Program-made: the position numbers and the translations under genes
In this document: in pieces, positions 36,781 through 45,795 of the stretch
Numbering within the stretch: the stretch's first letter is position 1
How the letters are laid out: each line of letters starts with the position of its first letter
Assembly: GCF_014926405.1 (NCBI RefSeq)
Contig: NZ_JACXXJ020000003.1
Location: 975,001 to 1,039,000, forward strand
Length of the DNA stretch: 64,000 nucleotides
DNA from: Agrobacterium vitis
GTDB taxonomy: Bacteria > Pseudomonadota > Alphaproteobacteria > Rhizobiales > Rhizobiaceae
Reading direction: 5' to 3'
The notes under the pieces: model-generated
Seen by the model: only the letters and a program-made list of their open reading frames with translations
What the model was told of the DNA's origin: nothing
Databases searched by the model: none

Positions 36781-38186
36781 TGCGTCAATCCAGCAATGGG
36801 GAATCTCTGCTGGAACCGCTGGTCCCTCTCAAGGCGGGTTGCCAGTTGTAAAAGCAGCGGCTCACTGCCCATAGGAGCCAGCATTTGCACCGGAAGCGGC
36901 AAGCCGGAGGCATCGCTTCCATATGGCAGGGTGATGGCCGGGCATCCTGATGCATTGGCAAGGGCTGCGAGCGGCGCAAAGCGGGCCATGCGGTCGAAAT
37001 GCAGATCGGTATCCCGATGATCACTGGGGAAAGAGCCAATCGGCAAGGGTGCCGATGACAGCATCGGGCACAACAGACAATCGACATCATCGAACAGCCG
37101 CCAGAGATCGCGGCTAACAAGCACCATGGCGTTAAGGCTGCGCCACAGATGGGCGGTGGGCAGTGCCAGTCCGCGCTCAATGGTCGCCTGTGTCAGTGTT
37201 TCCGTCTTGGATGTATCAAGGTTGAATTTCGAAAACGTCTCGGCAAGATTGGCGCAGACGATATTGACAAAGGCATCGTTGCTTGCCGCTGCTGGCTGGG
37301 CGATTTGTGAAAAGGCAATAGGCACGAGCTGGTGACCGTCGGCTTCCAATGCCCGCCCTGCCTCATCAATGGCCACCAAGCGCTCACTGTCGGTGGCATA
37401 TTGATCGCCCGTGTCGGTGAGAATGCCGATGCGCAAGCGGCCAGCCTTTGGCGGCGTGGGGGAAAATGGCGGGAATGGACCTTTCACATTGCCACTGAGC
37501 ACGGAAAAGCTGGTTGCCGTGTCGCGCACGGATCGGGAAATCACCAGCTCGCTGGCAATACCGCCCAGATGATTGCCAAAGCTGGGGCCAGAGGGCATGG
37601 CACCTCGGCTGGGTTTCAGGCCAACAAGGCCGCAGCAGGCGGCGGGCACGCGGATGGAACCGCCCGCATCGGTGGCATGGGCAATGGCCACAATGCCAGC
37701 CGCAACAGCGGCCGCAGCACCACCGGACGATCCGCCAGCGGTGCGGGTGCTATCCAGCGGATTACGGCAGATAGGACCAATCTGCGGCTCGCTTGCCAGA
37801 GAAAGGCCAAATTCCGGGCTGGTGGTCAGGCCGAAAACGCAAAAGCCCTCAGCTCGAAAACGCACCGCCAGATCGGAATCAACCAGCCCGCCACGGCGCG
37901 CCATGAGCCTTGATCCCGCCACCACCGGAAAGCCCGCAAACGGCCCGCCCAGATCCTTGGCAAGCGTTGGTACACCCGCAAAGGCCATGGCAGAGCGCGG
38001 CTTGGCATCAAGCGGCAGGGCATCGATTGCCCTCGCCGCTTCAAGGCCTTTTTCCGCATCGATATAGGCAATGGCACCCAAATCAGTGAGCGCCTCCGTG
38101 GCAGAGATTGAGGCCTGCATTGCCTCGGTGGCAGACAAGCGACCGCGTGCGATTGCTTGGGCCAGAGCAGTAGCATCAGCTTGCAT
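36777..38186 (-). CDS. Amidase (amidase-signature family)
   Basis: 469 residues. Catalytic triad: Lys in TLAKDLG (about residue 76), Ser in GGSIRVPAACCG and the nucleophile in GGSSGGAAAAVAAG. It is a distant paralogue of the amidase at 17665. Placed between the binding protein and ATPase genes, it is part of the nucleobase-type importer operon. With the CodA-like deaminase it suggests stepwise release of ammonia from an imported pyrimidine, ureide or related amide. No gatB/gatC nearby, so not tRNA amidation. Cytoplasmic. Confidence 0.88.
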   Translation of the reverse strand: MQADATALAQAIARGRLSATEAMQASISATEALTDLGAIAYIDAEKGLEAARAIDALPLDAKPRSAMAFAGVPTLAKDLGGPFAGFPVVAGSRLMARRGGLVDSDLAVRFRAEGFCVFGLTTSPEFGLSLASEPQIGPICRNPLDSTRTAGGSSGGAAAAVAAGIVAIAHATDAGGSIRVPAACCGLVGLKPSRGAMPSGPSFGNHLGGIASELVISRSVRDTATSFSVLSGNVKGPFPPFSPTPPKAGRLRIGILTDTGDQYATDSERLVAIDEAGRALEADGHQLVPIAFSQIAQPAAASNDAFVNIVCANLAETFSKFNLDTSKTETLTQATIERGLALPTAHLWRSLNAMVLVSRDLWRLFDDVDCLLCPMLSSAPLPIGSFPSDHRDTDLHFDRMARFAPLAALANASGCPAITLPYGSDASGLPLPVQMLAPMGSEPLLLQLATRLERDQRFQQRFPIAGLTQ

Positions 38187-38193
38187 GGTTGGC

Positions 38194-39180
38194 TTACTTT
38201 GGCTCGGTCATGATTTTTGGCACTTCAAACGTTCCCGCCTTGATCTCGGCGCGCTTGGCTTCCATGGCCGCTTCGGCATCAGCGGGAGCCACACCCTTGA
38301 CGAAAACAATATCGCTGCCGCCTTCCTTCATCAGGCCATAGGCGGTGTAATCGCGCCCAGTGGGTTTGCCAGCTGCAACATCGGCCAGAGCAGCATTGAG
38401 GATCGGGCGGAAGTTCCACAGCGCGTTGGCAAATACCGTGTTGGGATAACGGGGGGTGTAATCGATCAACGAGCCAACGGATTTGATGCCGCGTTCCTTG
38501 GCGGCATCTGCCGTGCCAATGCGTTCGCCAAACAGGATGTCAGCACCTGCATCAATCTGGGCAAGGCCCGCTTCGCGTGCTTTTGGCGGATCAAAGAACG
38601 TGCCGATGAAGGTCACAAGATGCTTGGCATTGGGATTGACGGCCTTTACGCCTGCGCCAAATGCATTGATCAGCATGTTGACTTCGGGGATAGGCATGGC
38701 ACCGACAGAGCCGACGATGTTAGACTTGGTCATCTTGCCAGCCAGCATCCCGGCCAGATAGGCACCGTCAAAATTCCAGGTGCCGAAAACCCCGAAATTA
38801 TCGCCGGACAGCTTGCCGCTGGAGCCCATGACAAAGGCCGTCTGCGGATAATCGGCGGCCACTTCGCGTGCCTGTTTTTCGACGGGGAAAGTTTCACCAA
38901 TGATCAACTTGGCATTCTGCTCGGCATATTCGCGCATCGCGCGCGGATAATCCGTGCCGGATACACCCTCGGAAAACACGTATTCAATCACGCCTTCCTT
39001 GGCGGCATCCTGCAAAGCCTTGTGCAGCACCGAGTTCCAGGCATTTTCCACCGGAGAACCATGAATGCCCGCCACCTTAATCGGCGCTGCCGCCCGCAAG
39101 GATGGCGCAAAGGCGCTGACACCCAGAGCCATGCCCGACGCCAGTACGGACCGACGCGACATCAAAAACTGCTTACCCAT
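38194..39180 (-). CDS. BMP-family ABC transporter substrate-binding protein
   Basis: 328 residues with a Tat-type signal (SRRSVLASGMALGVSAFA), cleaved near residue 31. It has the basic-membrane-protein (PnrA-like) fold known to bind nucleosides and purine-like ligands: IKVAGIHGSPVENAWNSVLHKAL, GKLSGDNFGVFGTWNFDGAYLAGMLAG and NIVGSVGAMPIPEVN. No lipobox cysteine, so it is a soluble periplasmic protein rather than a lipoprotein. AGGGG lies 6 nt before the ATG. First gene of the operon that runs down to the deaminase at 31974. Confidence 0.9.
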   Translation of the reverse strand: MGKQFLMSRRSVLASGMALGVSAFAPSLRAAAPIKVAGIHGSPVENAWNSVLHKALQDAAKEGVIEYVFSEGVSGTDYPRAMREYAEQNAKLIIGETFPVEKQAREVAADYPQTAFVMGSSGKLSGDNFGVFGTWNFDGAYLAGMLAGKMTKSNIVGSVGAMPIPEVNMLINAFGAGVKAVNPNAKHLVTFIGTFFDPPKAREAGLAQIDAGADILFGERIGTADAAKERGIKSVGSLIDYTPRYPNTVFANALWNFRPILNAALADVAAGKPTGRDYTAYGLMKEGGSDIVFVKGVAPADAEAAMEAKRAEIKAGTFEVPKIMTEPK

Positions 39181-39196
39181 TCTGAACCCCTTTTTT

Positions 39197-39208
39197 TACC
39201 ATTTGGTA
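39197..39208. promoter_or_regulatory. Candidate operator upstream of the BMP operon
   Basis: TACCA-TT-TGGTA, a short inverted repeat inside an A/T tract, lies 16 nt before the binding-protein ATG. The palindrome is short, and the site also overlaps where the ribosome site and 5' leader should be. A repressor site is plausible but unproven. Confidence 0.3.
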
Positions 39209-39398
39209 GAAATTGTTAAGGGTGGCCTAAAAATGTGTCAAGCACGTTGAGCGATTATAAAATAAGCAGATCCGCAGTTCTGCAACCGGGCAGATATACT
39301 GCGCAAAACGACGGGACAACGAAACTTCAGCCAGAAACTTGGGCAATAATTCTAACTTCCGCCGGAAAGAAAGCCTTCTGGCCGCATCAATGTCATTA

Positions 39399-39647
39399 TC
39401 ATTTGGAGCATAGCCCAACTTTGCCATCATCAAGGTGAATGAAGACGACACCTCCCGCTTCCAATGCAAGGCTCAACTGGGCTGCGCTGGCACGATGAAG
39501 ATCGTGACGACAGTTTTCGTAATCCTTGATGGTACTGCGCGAGACACCCGCTCGCTCGGCAAGGTCCTGTTGCGTCCAATCCAGAAGGCCGCGTGCCGCG
39601 CGACACAGCGCTGGTGTTAAAAACTTGGACTCGTTTCCTTGACCCAT
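39399..39647 (-). CDS. Small XRE-type helix-turn-helix regulator
   Basis: 82 residues from the ATG at 39647 (weak ribosome site). A Cro/CI-like helix-turn-helix fills the centre: RAARGLLDWTQQDLAERAGVSRSTIKDYENCR. A short C-terminal strand region (VVFIHLDDGKVGL) resembles the end of many chromosomal one-domain XRE proteins. No toxin gene is adjacent, so it is not obviously an antitoxin. It stands alone, 218 nt upstream of the BMP operon in the same direction, and may control it. Confidence 0.8.
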   Translation of the reverse strand: MGQGNESKFLTPALCRAARGLLDWTQQDLAERAGVSRSTIKDYENCRHDLHRASAAQLSLALEAGGVVFIHLDDGKVGLCSK

Positions 39648-39763
39648 CGCCAAGTATCACCCATATTGATTGATATCCATCATATAGCGCAATAAAGCGC
39701 GGATCGCTAGATGCCAATCCATTGAGCTGCGTATGCAATCCGGGCTCGAATCAAAAGGAAATA

Positions 39764-39806
39764 ATGCGTTGGGATAACAGCTGGACCGTCTCTGCTCGTT
39801 GTTCTT
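39764..39806 (+). promoter_or_regulatory. Strong ribosome site and ATG out of frame with phaAB
   Basis: AAAAGGA-AATA-ATG at 39754-39766 is the only good initiation site before the antiporter operon, but this ATG (39764) is in a different frame from the antiporter ORF. The antiporter frame is open only from 39765 and offers no ATG or GTG before a TTG at 39807. A one-base difference between 39767 and 39807 would join them. Confidence 0.55.
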
Positions 39807-42695
39807 TTGCTTCTGCCTTTCGTCGGAAGTCTCTTATCTGTCTTTTTGCTGAATACGCCGTCTCGCCGCCTTCCGGCAGGCTCGGCTGCTATTGTCATGC
39901 TCATTTCGCTGGTGCTGACGGCAAGCCTCTATCCGGCGGTCGCCGATGGCGGTGTCGTAAAGTTCAACATGCCATGGCTGCCGCAGCTTGGCCTGGATTT
40001 TACCCTGCGAATGGATGGCCTGGCATGGATCTTCACCATGCTGATCGCAGCCATCGGCTTTCTGGTCGTGCTGTATGCCCGCTATTATATGTCGGAAGAA
40101 GATCCGGTTCCCCGGTTCTTCTCCTTCCTGCTGGCCTTCATGGGCGCGATGCTTGGCATCGTGCTTTCGGGCAATGTCATTCTCCTGTCGGTCTTCTGGG
40201 AACTGACAAGCATATTTTCCTTTCTGCTGATCAGCTATTGGCACAACAACCCCAATGCGCGCGACGGCGCCCGAATGGCGCTGACCATTACCGGGATCGG
40301 CGGTTTCTGCCTGTTGATTGGCCTTATTCTGCTCGGCAATATCGTCGGCAGTTATGACCTCGATACCATTCTCGACTCCGGCAATGTCATTCGCGAACAT
40401 TCCCTTTATGTCCCCGCCCTGGTGTTCATATTGCTTGGAGCGCTGACGAAAAGCGCCCAGTTTCCGTTCCATTTCTGGCTACCGAACGCCATGGCCGCTC
40501 CAACGCCGGTTTCGGCCTTTCTCCATTCTGCAACCATGGTCAAAGCCGGGGTGTTTCTGCTGGTGCGGTTCTGGCCTGTGCTATCAGGCACCGATGAATG
40601 GTTCTGGATTGTCGGAGCGGCTGGGATCACAACCTTGTTGCTCGGCGCCTATTTTGCGATGTTCCAGCAGGATCTCAAAGGGCTGCTGGCCTATTCGACC
40701 ATCAGCCATCTCGGACTGATCACCACATTGCTCAGCCTGGGAAGTCCATTGGCAACGGTGGCGGCTATTTTCCACATGCTGAACCATGCGACCTTCAAGG
40801 CATCGCTGTTCATGGCAGCAGGGATCATCGATCACGAGACCGGAACCCGTGACATGCGGCGGTTGAGCGGGCTGTTCCGGTTCATGCCGTTCACCGCAAC
40901 GCTTGCTATCGTTGCCAGCGCGGCGATGGCTGGCGTTCCGCTTCTCAACGGCTTTCTGTCAAAGGAAATGTTCTTTGCCGAAGCCGTTGAAACCCATGCG
41001 GATTCGATCCTGGACACCATCCTGCCCTATGTCGCAACGCTTGCCAGTGCCTTCAGCGTCGCCTATTCGCTGCGGTTCATCCACACTGTGTTCTTTGGCC
41101 CGCCGCCTCAGGATCTCCCGGTTGCCCGTCCGCACGAACCACCGCGCTGGATGCGGTTTCCCGTGGAGTTTCTTGTGCTGGCCTGCCTGATCGTCGGCGT
41201 CATCCCGGCAATCTCGATCGGTCCCTTTCTTAACGTCGCCGTCGTCAGTGTTCTCAGGGCCGACACACCGGAATACAGTCTGGCAATCTGGCATGGCGTC
41301 AATCTGCCGTTGGTGATGAGCATGATCGCCCTTGTCGGCGGCGGACTGATCTATTTCCTGTTGAAAGACTATCTCGCCCGGTGCCACGATGGTCCGCCGT
41401 TTTTTCACAGGTTCAAAGGCCAGCGCATTTTCGAGCGTGTTATCGTTGAAGTGTCCTGGCACTGGGCGCGCATCGCCGAACGTCGCCTCGGCACCCGCAA
41501 GCTACAGCCACAACTTCGCTGGCTGGTGACAGTGGGTTTTGCGGCGGGAATGCTGCCTCTTTATATCAGAGGCTTCGAGGTTCGCCCGCTTGTCTATTCC
41601 GGCGCTGATCCGGTGTTTGCAGCCCTTTGGGCCATCGGCATCTGCCTTGCCCTCGGTACCGCCTATCTGGCGAAATACCACCGTCTCGCATCATTGGTGA
41701 TGCTCGGTGGCGTCGGTCTTATCGTCTGCCTGACCTTCGTCTGGCTCTCGGCACCCGATCTGGCCATCACGCAATTGCTGGTCGAAATCGTCACCACAGT
41801 CCTCATCCTTCTCGGCCTGCGCTGGCTTCCCAAGCGATCCGAAGGACTTGGCGAAACAATGACCTTGAGCGCGCGCTTTCGCCGGTTTCGGGATTTCGCC
41901 CTTGCAGTTCTCTGCGGGGTCGCCATGTCGTTCACCGCCTATGCGGTGATGACCATGCCGGTTCCCGATGCCATCGCCAGCTATTTCCTGGAAAACGCCT
42001 ATTCGCAGGGCGGTGGCCGCAATGTGGTCAATGTCATACTGGTGGATTTCCGTGGTTTCGATACGCTGGGCGAGATTGCCGTTCTCGGGGTTGTCGCACT
42101 GACAGTCTACGGGCTTTTGCGCCGCTTCCGCCCTGCCGAAGACAGCATGGGCATGCCGGAACAGCAGCAGGCGCAAAACCGCTTCGATGAGGAGCGGCCA
42201 GAGCGGTCAGCGGGCGATACGGTGCGCGATTATCTTCTGATCCCCTCGGTCATCATGCAATGGCTGTTTCCAGTTATCGTCACGTTGTCGGTTTACCTGT
42301 TCATGCGTGGACATGACCTGCCGGGCGGTGGTTTTTCTGCGGGGTTGACGCTGTCGATTGCGTTTCTGCTGCAATATCTGGCGGGCGGCACCCGCTGGGC
42401 GGAAGATCGTATCCGTATCCTGCCGCTGCGCTGGATGGGTGCAGGCCTGTTGACCGCCGTCGCCACCGGCATCGGCGCCTGGTTGCTGGGATATCCGTTC
42501 CTCACCTCGCATTCCCGCTATATCGATCTCCCGTTGATCGGCAAGATCCCGGCGGCAACGGCGCTGCTATTTGATCTCGGCGTGTTCGCCCTGGTGGTCG
42601 GCTCCACGGTTCTTATTCTCGTCGCTCTCGCGCATCAGTCCTTGCGCATCAATCGCCTGCGCATGATTGATGCCTCGAAATCGGAGGAAGGGTGA
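39807..42695 (+). CDS. phaAB: Cation/proton antiporter subunit A fused to B (PhaAB/MrpAB)
   Basis: At least 962 residues, the size of the rhizobial fused MrpA+MrpB protein. The first 500 residues are a complex-I-like ion channel domain (NuoL/ND5 type), with SVFWELTSIFSFLLI and the region around KSAQFPFHFWLPNAMAAPTP. The C-terminal part (from about residue 800) carries the MrpB domain (VTLSVYLFMRGHDLPGGGFSAGLTLSIAFLLQYLAGG). It forms the Na+ or K+/H+ antiporter complex in the inner membrane with the five genes that follow and supports pH and salt tolerance. The start given is a TTG; the true start is uncertain (see the ATG at 39764). Overlaps phaC by 1 nt. Confidence 0.92.
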   Translation: MLLPFVGSLLSVFLLNTPSRRLPAGSAAIVMLISLVLTASLYPAVADGGVVKFNMPWLPQLGLDFTLRMDGLAWIFTMLIAAIGFLVVLYARYYMSEEDPVPRFFSFLLAFMGAMLGIVLSGNVILLSVFWELTSIFSFLLISYWHNNPNARDGARMALTITGIGGFCLLIGLILLGNIVGSYDLDTILDSGNVIREHSLYVPALVFILLGALTKSAQFPFHFWLPNAMAAPTPVSAFLHSATMVKAGVFLLVRFWPVLSGTDEWFWIVGAAGITTLLLGAYFAMFQQDLKGLLAYSTISHLGLITTLLSLGSPLATVAAIFHMLNHATFKASLFMAAGIIDHETGTRDMRRLSGLFRFMPFTATLAIVASAAMAGVPLLNGFLSKEMFFAEAVETHADSILDTILPYVATLASAFSVAYSLRFIHTVFFGPPPQDLPVARPHEPPRWMRFPVEFLVLACLIVGVIPAISIGPFLNVAVVSVLRADTPEYSLAIWHGVNLPLVMSMIALVGGGLIYFLLKDYLARCHDGPPFFHRFKGQRIFERVIVEVSWHWARIAERRLGTRKLQPQLRWLVTVGFAAGMLPLYIRGFEVRPLVYSGADPVFAALWAIGICLALGTAYLAKYHRLASLVMLGGVGLIVCLTFVWLSAPDLAITQLLVEIVTTVLILLGLRWLPKRSEGLGETMTLSARFRRFRDFALAVLCGVAMSFTAYAVMTMPVPDAIASYFLENAYSQGGGRNVVNVILVDFRGFDTLGEIAVLGVVALTVYGLLRRFRPAEDSMGMPEQQQAQNRFDEERPERSAGDTVRDYLLIPSVIMQWLFPVIVTLSVYLFMRGHDLPGGGFSAGLTLSIAFLLQYLAGGTRWAEDRIRILPLRWMGAGLLTAVATGIGAWLLGYPFLTSHSRYIDLPLIGKIPAATALLFDLGVFALVVGSTVLILVALAHQSLRINRLRMIDASKSEEG

Positions 42696-43030
42696 TGGAG
42701 CTTGTTCTATCGATCGCCATCGGCGTTATGACCGGCTGCGGCGTCTGGCTCATCCTGCGGCCTCGCACCTATCAGGTAATCGTCGGGCTTTCGCTGCTGT
42801 CCTATGCCGTCAATTTGTTCATCTTCGGTGTCGGCGGCGTCAAGGCGAATGTGCCACCCATTCTTGGCGATGACGGCGCTGGCCATCTGGCGGACCCTGT
42901 GCCGCAAGCTCTCGTTCTCACAGCTATCGTCATCGGCTTTGCCACCACCGCCTTGTTTCTGGTGGTGCTGCTGGCCTCGCGCGGTCTGACGGGAAGCGAC
43001 CATGTCGATGGGAGGAACGAACCAAAATGA
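42695..43030 (+). CDS. phaC: Antiporter subunit C (PhaC/MrpC)
   Basis: 111 residues, three membrane helices, homologous to NuoK of complex I (RPRTYQVIVGLSLLSYAVNLFIFGVGG). The ATG at 42695 overlaps the TGA of phaAB (TGATG) and has GGAGG 7 nt upstream. The stop overlaps phaD by 4 nt. Confidence 0.92.
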   Translation: MELVLSIAIGVMTGCGVWLILRPRTYQVIVGLSLLSYAVNLFIFGVGGVKANVPPILGDDGAGHLADPVPQALVLTAIVIGFATTALFLVVLLASRGLTGSDHVDGRNEPK

Positions 43031-44658
43031 ATGGTTGGGCACACCATCTGATCATTGCGCCCGTGCTGGTGCCGTTGGTTGCCAGTGCCGTGCTTCTGCT
43101 TGTCGATGAGCGGCAGAGACTGACCAAGGCGATGATCAGCCTTGCATCCGCAGTCGCACTGGCAGCCATCGCCATCATTCTGTTTCGCATCGAGAGCGGG
43201 CCGAACAGTTTTGAGAATGTCTATCTGGTCGGCAACTGGGCGGCGCCGTTCGGCATCGTGCTGGTTCTGGATGGTCTATCGGCCTTGATGCTGCTGCTGA
43301 CGGCCTTGCTCGCCATCCCGGCTCTGGTGTTTTCCTTTGCCCGCTGGCACGCAGTCGGCGCGCATTTTCACAGCATGTTCCAACTGCTGCTGATGGGCGT
43401 AAACGGCGCTTTTCTGACGGGTGACCTCTTCAATCTCTTCGTGTTTTTCGAGGTGATGCTGGCCGCGTCCTATGGTCTCCTGCTGCATGGGTCCGGCCCC
43501 CTTCGGGTCAAGGCGGGGCTGCATTACATTGCCGTCAACTTGGTCGCAGCACTACTGTTCCTGATCGGCGTCAGCTTGATTTACGGCACGGCTGGCACCC
43601 TCAACATGGCTGATCTTGCGGCCCGCATTCCCGAAATGGAGCCGGACCGTCGCATGTTGATGGAGGCAGGCGCTGGCATATTGGGTGTCGTCTTCCTCAT
43701 CAAGGCGGGCATGTGGCCGCTCTGCTTCTGGCTGCCGACGGCCTATAGTGCAGCGTCGGCTCCCGTGGCCGGAATTTTCGCCATCATGAGCAAGCTCGGG
43801 ATCTATGTCATCCTGCGGCTGACCATGCTGTTGTTCGCAGAAGGCCCGTCAGCTGGCTTTGGCGCGGGCGTGCTGCTCTATGGCGGCATGGCGACGCTTG
43901 TTTTCGGGACGATTGGTGTCCTCGCCTCACAGGCCCTTGGGCGGCTGGCGGGGTTTTCGGTTCTGGTGTCTTCGGGGACGCTTTTGATGGTGGTCGGCAT
44001 CAATGACGGGGCTGTCTCCTCAGGAGCTCTGCTTTATCTTGTCAGTTCGACACTGACCATCAGCGCATTCTTCATGTTGATCGAGCTTGTCGAACGGGGG
44101 CAGGATGCCGGTGCCAATGTCCTTGCCGTGACAATGGATGCCTATGGCGATGCGGATGAGCAGGCGCCCTATGAGGAAGAAGGCGTCACGATGCCCGGCA
44201 CCATGGCGATCCTTGGCATTTGTTTTGCTGCCTGCGGAATACTGCTCTCCGGCCTGCCGCCGCTGTCCGGCTTCATCGCCAAATTCGCGATGCTGTCGGC
44301 GATGATGGGCACCGGTGCCATCGGTTCGCCGCCAACCATGGCTATCTGGGCGCTGATCGTGCTGGTCATCCTGTCGGGCATCGCCGCGCTGATTTCCATG
44401 ACGCGCGCTGGCATCCGCACGTTCTGGAGCTCGATCGAAGGCACTGTTCCGCGTGTCCTTGTTATCGAAATCGTTCCCGTGATGTTTCTGCTGGCGCTCA
44501 CGCTCGCTCTCACTGTCCAGGCCGGGCCAGCGATGCACTATATGGACACGACGATCCGCGCATTGAGCAACCCGGCAAATTACATCAATGCGGTCCGCAA
44601 TGCGACGCAAATTCCCGGCTTCAAAAACCTGTCCAGCACCGGAAAGGAGAGCGAGTAA
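43027..44658 (+). CDS. phaD: Antiporter subunit D (PhaD/MrpD)
   Basis: 543 residues, NuoN/ND2-like with about 14 helices. Conserved pieces include NGAFLTGDLFNLFVFFEVMLAASYGLLLHG and AGMWPLCFWLPTAYSAASAPVAGIFAIMSKLGIY, where the Glu and Lys residues belong to the proposed proton path. The last residues are hydrophilic (LSSTGKESE). Overlaps phaC by 4 nt and phaE by 1 nt. Confidence 0.93.
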   Translation: MNGWAHHLIIAPVLVPLVASAVLLLVDERQRLTKAMISLASAVALAAIAIILFRIESGPNSFENVYLVGNWAAPFGIVLVLDGLSALMLLLTALLAIPALVFSFARWHAVGAHFHSMFQLLLMGVNGAFLTGDLFNLFVFFEVMLAASYGLLLHGSGPLRVKAGLHYIAVNLVAALLFLIGVSLIYGTAGTLNMADLAARIPEMEPDRRMLMEAGAGILGVVFLIKAGMWPLCFWLPTAYSAASAPVAGIFAIMSKLGIYVILRLTMLLFAEGPSAGFGAGVLLYGGMATLVFGTIGVLASQALGRLAGFSVLVSSGTLLMVVGINDGAVSSGALLYLVSSTLTISAFFMLIELVERGQDAGANVLAVTMDAYGDADEQAPYEEEGVTMPGTMAILGICFAACGILLSGLPPLSGFIAKFAMLSAMMGTGAIGSPPTMAIWALIVLVILSGIAALISMTRAGIRTFWSSIEGTVPRVLVIEIVPVMFLLALTLALTVQAGPAMHYMDTTIRALSNPANYINAVRNATQIPGFKNLSSTGKESE

Positions 44659-45134
44659 TGTTGCCCTATCCGGTTCTGACCCTGTCACTTGTTGTCATGT
44701 GGCTGCTGCTCAATGGTTTCACCCTTGGCCATTTGATCCTGGGCATATTCGTCGCTGTCTTCGCAGGCTGGGCCATGGCGTCGCTGCGTCCTGAAAAGCC
44801 GCACCTGAGAAAGTGGTATCTTCTCCCCAAGCTGTTTCTTGTCGTGCTTTATGACATTGCCAAGTCGAACATTGCCGTCGCCGCCATCATCATCAGAAGC
44901 GGGTCGCGGCAGCATGATCCGGGATTTGTCATTGTCCAACTGGATATCAAAAGCCAGTTCGCACTGGCTGTGCTGGCGGTCATCCTGACAAGCACCCCGG
45001 GTTCGGCCTGGCTTGAATATGATTCCAACGACAATTCCGTGCTTCTTCATGTGCTCGATATCAAAGACGAAACCATCTGGCGCGATATGATCAAGAACCG
45101 CTACGAAAAACTGCTATTGGAGATATTCGCATGA
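44658..45134 (+). CDS. phaE: Antiporter subunit E (PhaE/MrpE)
   Basis: 158 residues. Two N-terminal helices are followed by a cytoplasmic domain with the MrpE signature region (KLFLVVLYDIAKSNIAVAAIII, then SQFALAVLAVILTSTPGSAWLEYD). The ATG shares its A with the phaD stop (TAATG), preceded by GGAGAG. Required for assembly of the complex in studied systems. Confidence 0.92.
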   Translation: MLPYPVLTLSLVVMWLLLNGFTLGHLILGIFVAVFAGWAMASLRPEKPHLRKWYLLPKLFLVVLYDIAKSNIAVAAIIIRSGSRQHDPGFVIVQLDIKSQFALAVLAVILTSTPGSAWLEYDSNDNSVLLHVLDIKDETIWRDMIKNRYEKLLLEIFA

Positions 45135-45412
45135 GCGCAATTATTCTCTTCAGCGCCGTCTCGCTCGCCCAATTGATGCTCGTGGCCTCCATGGCCATCG
45201 TGTCAGTGCGGATGTTCATCGGACCCCGCGCTCAGGACCGGATCATCGGTCTCGACACGTTCTACATCAATGCCATGTTGCTCCTGGTGACTTTCGGTGT
45301 CGGCACGGGCCGGCAAATTTATTTTGAAGCCGCCCTGGTGATCGGTATGTTGGGATTTGTCGCCTCCGTTGCCCTGGGTAAATTTCTGATGCGTGGGGAG
45401 GTGATCGAATGA
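45131..45412 (+). CDS. phaF: Antiporter subunit F (PhaF/MrpF)
   Basis: 93 residues, three helices. Contains the family segment VRMFIGPRAQDRIIGLDTFYINAMLL, with the conserved acidic D that is functionally important in MrpF. Overlaps phaE and phaG by 4 nt each. Confidence 0.92.
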   Translation: MSAIILFSAVSLAQLMLVASMAIVSVRMFIGPRAQDRIIGLDTFYINAMLLLVTFGVGTGRQIYFEAALVIGMLGFVASVALGKFLMRGEVIE

Positions 45413-45777
45413 TCTATTCCGCAACAGATATTCCCGTTTGGGCCGCCATATGCGTAGCCTTTTTCCTGCTGGCTGGCGCAACGCTGGCGCTGATTGGCGC
45501 GATCGGATTTCTGCGGCTGCCAACATTCTATGAACGCATCCACGCGCCCACGCTTGGAACCAGCTGGGGCGTTGGCGGGATCATGCTTGGATCGATGATC
45601 TTTTTCTCAGTTGCATCGTCGCGCTTAGCGATCCATGAAATTCTGATCGGCATTCTCGTCACGGTCACAACACCCGTCACGCTGATGATGCTGGCCCGTG
45701 CGGCCCTTCACCGTGATCGGGTCGAGAGAAATGGAAATGTGCCGCCCAAACAGATTGCAAAGTCTCAAGCGGAGTGA
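45409..45777 (+). CDS. phaG: Antiporter subunit G (PhaG/MrpG)
   Basis: 122 residues, three helices, with the MrpG motif GAIGFLRLPTFYERIHAPTLGTSWG. Last gene of the antiporter operon; its stop is 18 nt from the stop of the convergent LodB-like gene, leaving no room for a classical terminator between them. Confidence 0.92.
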   Translation: MIYSATDIPVWAAICVAFFLLAGATLALIGAIGFLRLPTFYERIHAPTLGTSWGVGGIMLGSMIFFSVASSRLAIHEILIGILVTVTTPVTLMMLARAALHRDRVERNGNVPPKQIAKSQAE

Positions 45778-45795
45778 GACCCCGCTGACCGGCTC

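Noticed and set aside
36777..38186. gatA (tRNA amidotransferase subunit)
   Set aside because: Amidase signature present, but gatB/gatC absent and the gene sits inside a nutrient-importer operon.
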